A model generated the notes under the pieces. That model worked only from the letters and a program-made list of their open reading frames with translations. It did no database searches and had not been told where the DNA came from. Positions 5,349 to 9,107 of a stretch of DNA of 9,107 bases are shown here, one piece after another. The DNA is taken from NCBI GenBank assembly GCA_023245115.1, contig JAHFKX010000030.1, positions 1-9,107 of the forward strand, written 5' to 3'. The translations under genes were made by a program, and so were the position numbers. Each line of letters starts with the position of its first letter. The stretch's first letter is position 1. The DNA comes from Candidatus Woesearchaeota archaeon. GTDB taxonomy: Archaea > Nanobdellota > Nanobdellia > UBA10117.

Positions 5349-5392
5349 ACCGGGCTAAGCTACGGGCCCACGGGTTGTAACTAAATTTGCTA

Positions 5393-5398
5393 TTTAAA
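5393..5398 (-). promoter_or_regulatory. TATA box of tRNA-Ile
   Basis: TTTAAA on the minus strand (in TTTTTAAATAG). The first T is 29 nt before tRNA base G1 at 5369, placing the expected transcription start at about G1. Confidence 0.6.
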
Positions 5399-5443
5399 AA
5401 GTTTTAATAGCACCATGCTTTAAAATTTTCTGAACAAACAATT

Positions 5444-5449
5444 TTTAAA
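5444..5449 (+). promoter_or_regulatory. TATA box of the pheST operon
   Basis: TTTAAA in ATTTTTAAACG, first T 27 nt before the pheS ATG at 5471. There is no Shine-Dalgarno before pheS, consistent with a leaderless mRNA. Confidence 0.65.
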
Positions 5450-5470
5450 CGTGGTAAGGATATTAAATGT

Positions 5471-6997
5471 ATGACCAACCTGACAAAACTGGCCGACTCG
5501 TTACAGGCCAATGAAATATCAATTCTGAAGGCATTGAAGAAGCACGGGCAGGCCAGGCACAATGCAGAACTACGAGCGGAGACTAATCTTGACCAGTCTG
5601 CTGTTGCACGCTCAGCGCTTTGGTTGGAAAACAAAGGTCTAATCATAGTTAAGGAGACAAAAATAGAAGCTGTGATTCTTACGAAGCTTGGCAGGCATTA
5701 CGTAACAGAAAAACTGCCTGAACGAAAATTAATTGACGCACTTATCGCCGGCGTAACTGCAGATAAATTAATATACAAATTTATGGATGGTAAAGAGTTT
5801 AATGCTGCTTTGGGTTACTGGCGACAGAAAAATGCAATTATCATATCAAAAGAAAAAACAGAGCTCAATGACGTTGGTTTGAGCTACAAAAATAAAAAAA
5901 CAATCGAAGAAAACTTCATAGAAAAATTTAACTCTGTCAGTGAACTTTTAATTGCTAATCTCGCACCAGAGGATAAAGAGGCATTTGAACGGCTTAGGAA
6001 ACGCGGCCTGACCGCGTCAGATACCAGAGTTGAGCGGCTGTTTGGGATAACGGATGTCGGGGCACGCGTGGCAGATGCAATTACGCCAGAAGAACGAATT
6101 GGCCAGCTGACTCCAGCAATCATAAAATCCGGCGAATGGCAGAAGAAAACATTCAGGAGATTTGATGTTGAGGCAGGTGTGCCAGTATTAGCCATTGGAA
6201 AGAAACAGGCGTATGTCAGATTTTTAGAGGAAGTGAAAGATGAGTTAGTAGCATTAGGCTTTGAAGAGATGGCTGGCCCGCTTGTTGAGAGCTCATTTTT
6301 TAATAATGATGCGTTGTACATGCCGCAGGACCATCCGGCCAGAGGTATCCACGATATTTATTACGTCAAAGAGCCAAAATACGGAAGCCTTGACGCACAT
6401 AAAAATTTACTAAAAGAAGTTAAAGCAGTCCACGAGGGTGGCGGCAAGACCGGAAGCACTGGCTGGCAATATAACTATGATGAAAAAGAAGCAGCAAGAT
6501 TAATTCTGCGGACGCAGGGTACCGCGCTCTCGGCAAGAGCATTAGCTAACAAAAATCTAAAAATTCCCGGTGCGTATTTTGCGGTTGCCCGCGTGTTTCG
6601 GCCAGATATTCTTGACGCAACGCACTTAGTTGAGTTTAACCAAACCGAAGGAATTGTACTTGGTGAAAACGCGAACTTCAGGAAACTACTTGGCTTGCTC
6701 GCAGAATTCGCAAAAAAAATTACCGGTTCCGACAAAATACGATTCAGGCCACATTACTTTCCGTACACCGAGCCATCAATTGAAGTTGACATCTGGAGCC
6801 CTGCATTAAATAAATGGGTTGAGGCGCTTGGGGCAGGCATATTCCGTCCAGAAGTTACTCTGCCTTTCGGAGTAAAAGTCCCTGTGCTGGCTTGGGGCAT
6901 TGGCGTAGACAGGCTTTTCATGATTCGCGAAAACATCAAAGATATAAGGCAGTTGTTCAGCCAAGATATTAGCTGGCTGAGGGAGAGGAAATTATAA
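5471..6997 (+). CDS. pheS: Phenylalanyl-tRNA synthetase alpha subunit
   Basis: This is the catalytic class II subunit of the (alpha-beta)2 enzyme that attaches Phe to tRNA-Phe. The protein has 508 residues, the archaeal/eukaryal size. The N-terminal part (about 1-90) contains winged-helix-like segments (ISILKALKKHGQARHNAELRAE and LTKLGRHYV). The catalytic core begins near residue 230. Motif 1 region is MPQDHPARGIHDIYYV (284-299), motif 2 is VARVFRPDILDATHLVEFNQTEG (about 371-393), and motif 3 is GAGIFRPEV to VLAWGIGVDRLFM (about 452-481). The start at 5471 is set by the TATA box and by the sequence beginning a helix. pheT follows with a TAATG overlap, so the two subunits are translationally coupled and made in equal amounts. 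Confidence 0.97.
   Translation: MTNLTKLADSLQANEISILKALKKHGQARHNAELRAETNLDQSAVARSALWLENKGLIIVKETKIEAVILTKLGRHYVTEKLPERKLIDALIAGVTADKLIYKFMDGKEFNAALGYWRQKNAIIISKEKTELNDVGLSYKNKKTIEENFIEKFNSVSELLIANLAPEDKEAFERLRKRGLTASDTRVERLFGITDVGARVADAITPEERIGQLTPAIIKSGEWQKKTFRRFDVEAGVPVLAIGKKQAYVRFLEEVKDELVALGFEEMAGPLVESSFFNNDALYMPQDHPARGIHDIYYVKEPKYGSLDAHKNLLKEVKAVHEGGGKTGSTGWQYNYDEKEAARLILRTQGTALSARALANKNLKIPGAYFAVARVFRPDILDATHLVEFNQTEGIVLGENANFRKLLGLLAEFAKKITGSDKIRFRPHYFPYTEPSIEVDIWSPALNKWVEALGAGIFRPEVTLPFGVKVPVLAWGIGVDRLFMIRENIKDIRQLFSQDISWLRERKL
6981..6988 (+). promoter_or_regulatory. Shine-Dalgarno-like site for pheT
   Basis: GGGAGAGG ends 8 nt before the pheT ATG. As an internal operon gene, pheT has a purine-rich site of this kind, whereas the promoter-proximal genes in this window have none. 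Confidence 0.5.
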
Positions 6998-8652
6998 TGC
7001 CAAACATTGACGTCTCACTTTCGGATTTGAAGAAAATGGTCAGGCCAAAAATGCCGATTGATTTAGAAAAATTAGAGCCATATATTTGGATGGTCAAGAG
7101 CGAAATCGACGGCATTGAAGGTGATACACTTACGATTAAAGTCGGCGATACGAACAGGCCAGACTTGTGGTGTGTCGAAGGGCTTGTAAGGGAGTTACGC
7201 GGCGCTTTTGACGTTGAAAAAGGCCTTAAAGATTACAAGTTAAAAGAATGCGACTACCGTATTTTTGTCAACCAGAAATTGGAAAAGATTCGCCCATACA
7301 TTGCCTGTGTTGTTGTTAAAAATGTCAGGCTGACCGACCAGATAATAAAACAAATCATGCAGCAGCAGGATAAGATTGACGGCACGTATGGCAGAAAACG
7401 GGCAAAGACATCTATTGGCCTGTACGATTTCGACCTGCTGGCCTGGCCGTTAAAATACGGAATCACAAAGCCTGATGAGAATGCATTTGTTCCGCTGACA
7501 TTTACAGAAAAATTAACGCCAAAGCAAATATTAGAAAAACACCCAAAGGGTTTGGAGTATCAGCACTTACTCAAGGGCCAGCAGTTCTACCCAATTTTTA
7601 CCGATGCAAAAGGAAAAGTCTTATCGATGCCGCCAATCATAAACTCCAACGATCTTGGGCAGGTAAATGAAAAAACTACCAACGTGCTTGTGGAAGTTAC
7701 CGGGACAGATTACGAAACAGTAAATAATGTTTTAAGAATTATGGCAATGACGTTTGCTGACAGGGGCGGCGAACTTTATTCAGTTATTATTGATTATCCG
7801 CAGCGAAAGCCAGATGTTACGCCGCAGTTTGCGACAAGGCATTTTGAAATTAAAGTTGAAGATGTTGCTAAGCTGCTGGGTGAAAATCTATCCGCAGAAG
7901 ATATTGTAAAAGCCCTACAAAGAGCAAGATATAATGCATCAGAAGAAAAAAAACTTATTCACGTAACAATTCCGAGTTACAGAACAGACGTAATGCACGT
8001 AGTTGACATTTATGAGGACATTGCTATTTTTCATGGGCTTGACAAGTTTAGGCCCGAAATTGCCGGCCTGCCAACAGTTGGCAGGCTATCTGACGCTGAA
8101 AAACTTTCCCGAAAGGTTCGTGAATTGTGCATCGGTACCAGAGCACAGGAAATCATGTCTTTTGTCCTTGCAAATCAGGAATATATTTTTGGCAACATGA
8201 ACCTGCCTGCTGACAGGATTATAGAAATAGCAAATCCCGTATCGTTTACTTATTCCGCTATGAGAAACTGGCTTTTTCCATCGCTTATGGAATTTTTGTC
8301 AAAAAACACAACAAAAGAATTCCCACAAAAAATATTTGAAGTTGGTGATATTGTCGTTCCAAATCTAAAATCTGAGGTTGGTTCAGACACAATTCATAAA
8401 CTGGCATTTGCAGTTTCAGACACAAATGCAAATTTTACGGACGCTAAGCAGGCTCTACAGGCAGTTGCAAACGGTTTGGGCTGGAAAATTATTTTTGTCG
8501 AGCACGAACATCCATCATTTATTGCGGGCAGATGTGCGGCAGTTATGAAAGATGGGAAACAAATCGGCATTGCTGGTGAGGTTCATCCCAAGGTTTTGAA
8601 GAACTGGGGTTTAGAGATGCCAACGGTGGGGTTTGAAATAAGTTTGACGTAG
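6997..8652 (+). CDS. pheT: Phenylalanyl-tRNA synthetase beta subunit
   Basis: This is the structural and editing partner of PheS, of the short archaeal type (551 residues), lacking the bacterial N-terminal tRNA-binding extension. Landmarks are the N-terminal strand MPNIDVSLSDL, GDTNRPDLWCVEGLVRELRG (50-69), the B3/B4 editing region with RPYIACVVVKN (about 104-114) and MPPIINSNDLGQV (211-223), the B5 domain with PSYRTDVMHVVDIYEDIAIFHG (about 326-347), and the inactive class II-like fold ending HPSFIAGRCA and GIAGEVHPKVLKNWG. The ATG shares its A with the pheS stop TAA. No T-rich terminator is obvious downstream, so some readthrough into trpS is possible. Confidence 0.97.
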   Translation: MPNIDVSLSDLKKMVRPKMPIDLEKLEPYIWMVKSEIDGIEGDTLTIKVGDTNRPDLWCVEGLVRELRGAFDVEKGLKDYKLKECDYRIFVNQKLEKIRPYIACVVVKNVRLTDQIIKQIMQQQDKIDGTYGRKRAKTSIGLYDFDLLAWPLKYGITKPDENAFVPLTFTEKLTPKQILEKHPKGLEYQHLLKGQQFYPIFTDAKGKVLSMPPIINSNDLGQVNEKTTNVLVEVTGTDYETVNNVLRIMAMTFADRGGELYSVIIDYPQRKPDVTPQFATRHFEIKVEDVAKLLGENLSAEDIVKALQRARYNASEEKKLIHVTIPSYRTDVMHVVDIYEDIAIFHGLDKFRPEIAGLPTVGRLSDAEKLSRKVRELCIGTRAQEIMSFVLANQEYIFGNMNLPADRIIEIANPVSFTYSAMRNWLFPSLMEFLSKNTTKEFPQKIFEVGDIVVPNLKSEVGSDTIHKLAFAVSDTNANFTDAKQALQAVANGLGWKIIFVEHEHPSFIAGRCAAVMKDGKQIGIAGEVHPKVLKNWGLEMPTVGFEISLT

Positions 8653-8670
8653 CGCCGAATAACCGAAACC

Positions 8671-8677
8671 TTTATAA
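8671..8677 (+). promoter_or_regulatory. TATA box of trpS
   Basis: TTTATAA in CCTTTATAAAAC. The first T is 30 nt before the trpS ATG at 8701, in the 48-bp gap after pheT. There is no Shine-Dalgarno, so the mRNA is probably leaderless. Confidence 0.65.
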
Positions 8678-8700
8678 AACTACCCCATATTGAAGTAAAT

Positions 8701-9107
8701 ATGGAATCAACTGAGCGCTTAGATCCGTGGGCAAAAGATATTACTATTAAAAATTACAGTAAGCAAATAGGCCAGTGGGGACTTACACCAGTAGATGATG
8801 CGCTTCTTTCAAAAATACCAGACTCAGATCATACGGTGCGACGTGGAATTATGTTCGCGCATCGAGATCTTGATACAATTTTAAAGTGTATTGAGACAGG
8901 CAAACCATTCATAATGATGACTGGCTTAATGCCTAGTGGCAAAATGCACTTGGGGCATAAATTAATTGTTGACCAAATGTTATGGTATCAGCAACACGGT
9001 GCAAAAGTTGTTGTTGCAATTTCAGATATCGAAGCGTGGGTGGCACGCGGAATACCGCCATCAGTTTCATCAAAAGTAGCCATAGACGAATATATAACGA
9101 CATACTT
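8701..9107 (+). CDS. trpS: Tryptophanyl-tRNA synthetase, N-terminal part (cut by the window end)
   Basis: This is the N-terminal 135 residues of the class I enzyme that charges tRNA-Trp, of the archaeal/eukaryal subgroup. The N-terminal extension begins MESTERLDPWAKDI and includes VRRGIMFAHRDL (47-58). The ATP-binding strand and loop are MMTGLMPSGKMHLGH, with HLGH (83-86) as the HIGH signature, followed by LIVDQMLWYQQHGAKVVVAISDIEAW (88-113), which lines the Trp pocket in this family. The KMSKS loop lies beyond the window. The frame is open to the end, so no truncation is implied. Confidence 0.95.
   Translation, partial: MESTERLDPWAKDITIKNYSKQIGQWGLTPVDDALLSKIPDSDHTVRRGIMFAHRDLDTILKCIETGKPFIMMTGLMPSGKMHLGHKLIVDQMLWYQQHGAKVVVAISDIEAWVARGIPPSVSSKVAIDEYITTY

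Larger units (their letters stand above)
5064..5369 (-). tRNA. tRNA-Ile(GAT) with three introns (82, 104 and 46 nt)
   Basis: Four exons, 5349-5369, 5250-5266, 5124-5145 and 5064-5077, join into a 74-nt tRNA. The acceptor is GGGCCCG with CGGGCCC and A73, seven Watson-Crick pairs. Bases 8-9 are TA. The D stem is GCTT with GAGC, loop AGCCCGGTA. The anticodon stem is CTGCT with GGCAG around CTGATAA, anticodon GAT at 5251-5253. The variable loop is AGGTC, and the T stem is GGCTG with CAGCC around TTCGAAT. CCA is not encoded. Each junction has a 4-bp helix between two 3-nt bulges, and the predicted cuts give exactly this cloverleaf. The acceptor and D-loop sequences are typical of archaeal tRNA-Ile. 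The gene fills the stretch between the membrane protein and pheS. Its TATA box is 29 nt upstream of G1. Confidence 0.93.

Noticed and set aside
5064..5369. RNase P RNA, SRP RNA or another large structured RNA
   Set aside because: The hairpins and long paired ends first suggested this, but the termini form a 7-bp tRNA acceptor stem with A73, and three BHB excisions give an exact tRNA-Ile.
5884..6939. Long minus-strand open frames opposite pheS
   Set aside because: They are Ser/Ala-rich shadows of a clearly coding plus frame with all PheS motifs, and have no TATA box at the usual distance.

Overview
The window is archaeal. The evidence is the archaeal-type phenylalanyl-, valyl- and tryptophanyl-tRNA synthetases, TATA boxes (mostly TTTAAA) 27-30 nt before nearly every gene start, and two tRNA genes interrupted by introns with bulge-helix-bulge (BHB) splice sites. 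Base composition is mildly AT-rich and the genes are packed tightly. A DPANN-like or other small-genome lineage is my guess; the window alone does not settle it.

Layout. Positions 1-176 hold the 3' end of an unrecognised plus-strand gene, overlapping tail-to-tail with valS (169-2528, minus). valS is split into two overlapping reading frames that look like one synthetase broken by a single missing base. A metallo-beta-lactamase-fold hydrolase (2566-3363, minus) shares a 37-bp divergent promoter region with an unknown 128-residue protein (3401-3787, plus). An unknown 213-residue protein (3866-4507, plus) and a four-helix membrane protein (4701-5063, plus) each converge on a minus-strand tRNA gene. 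These are tRNA-Ala(CGC), 4513-4618, with one D-loop intron, and tRNA-Ile(GAT), 5064-5369, with three introns (D loop, anticodon loop, T loop). The pheS-pheT operon (5471-8652, plus) follows, and the 5' part of trpS (8701-9107, plus) closes the window.

Theme. Most genes serve tRNA charging: three synthetases and two tRNAs. The most unusual feature is the tRNA-Ile locus. It spends 306 bp on a 74-nt tRNA, and the mature molecule only becomes visible after three excisions, so ordinary tRNA searches may miss it. The D-loop introns of the Ala and Ile genes sit at the same position with the same bulge sequences, and their central helices co-vary with the exons. Both tRNA TATA boxes are placed so that transcription would begin at about G1, as in an organism that makes leaderless tRNAs. 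Intron 1 of tRNA-Ile also carries 10 nt perfectly complementary to the T arm of the same tRNA.
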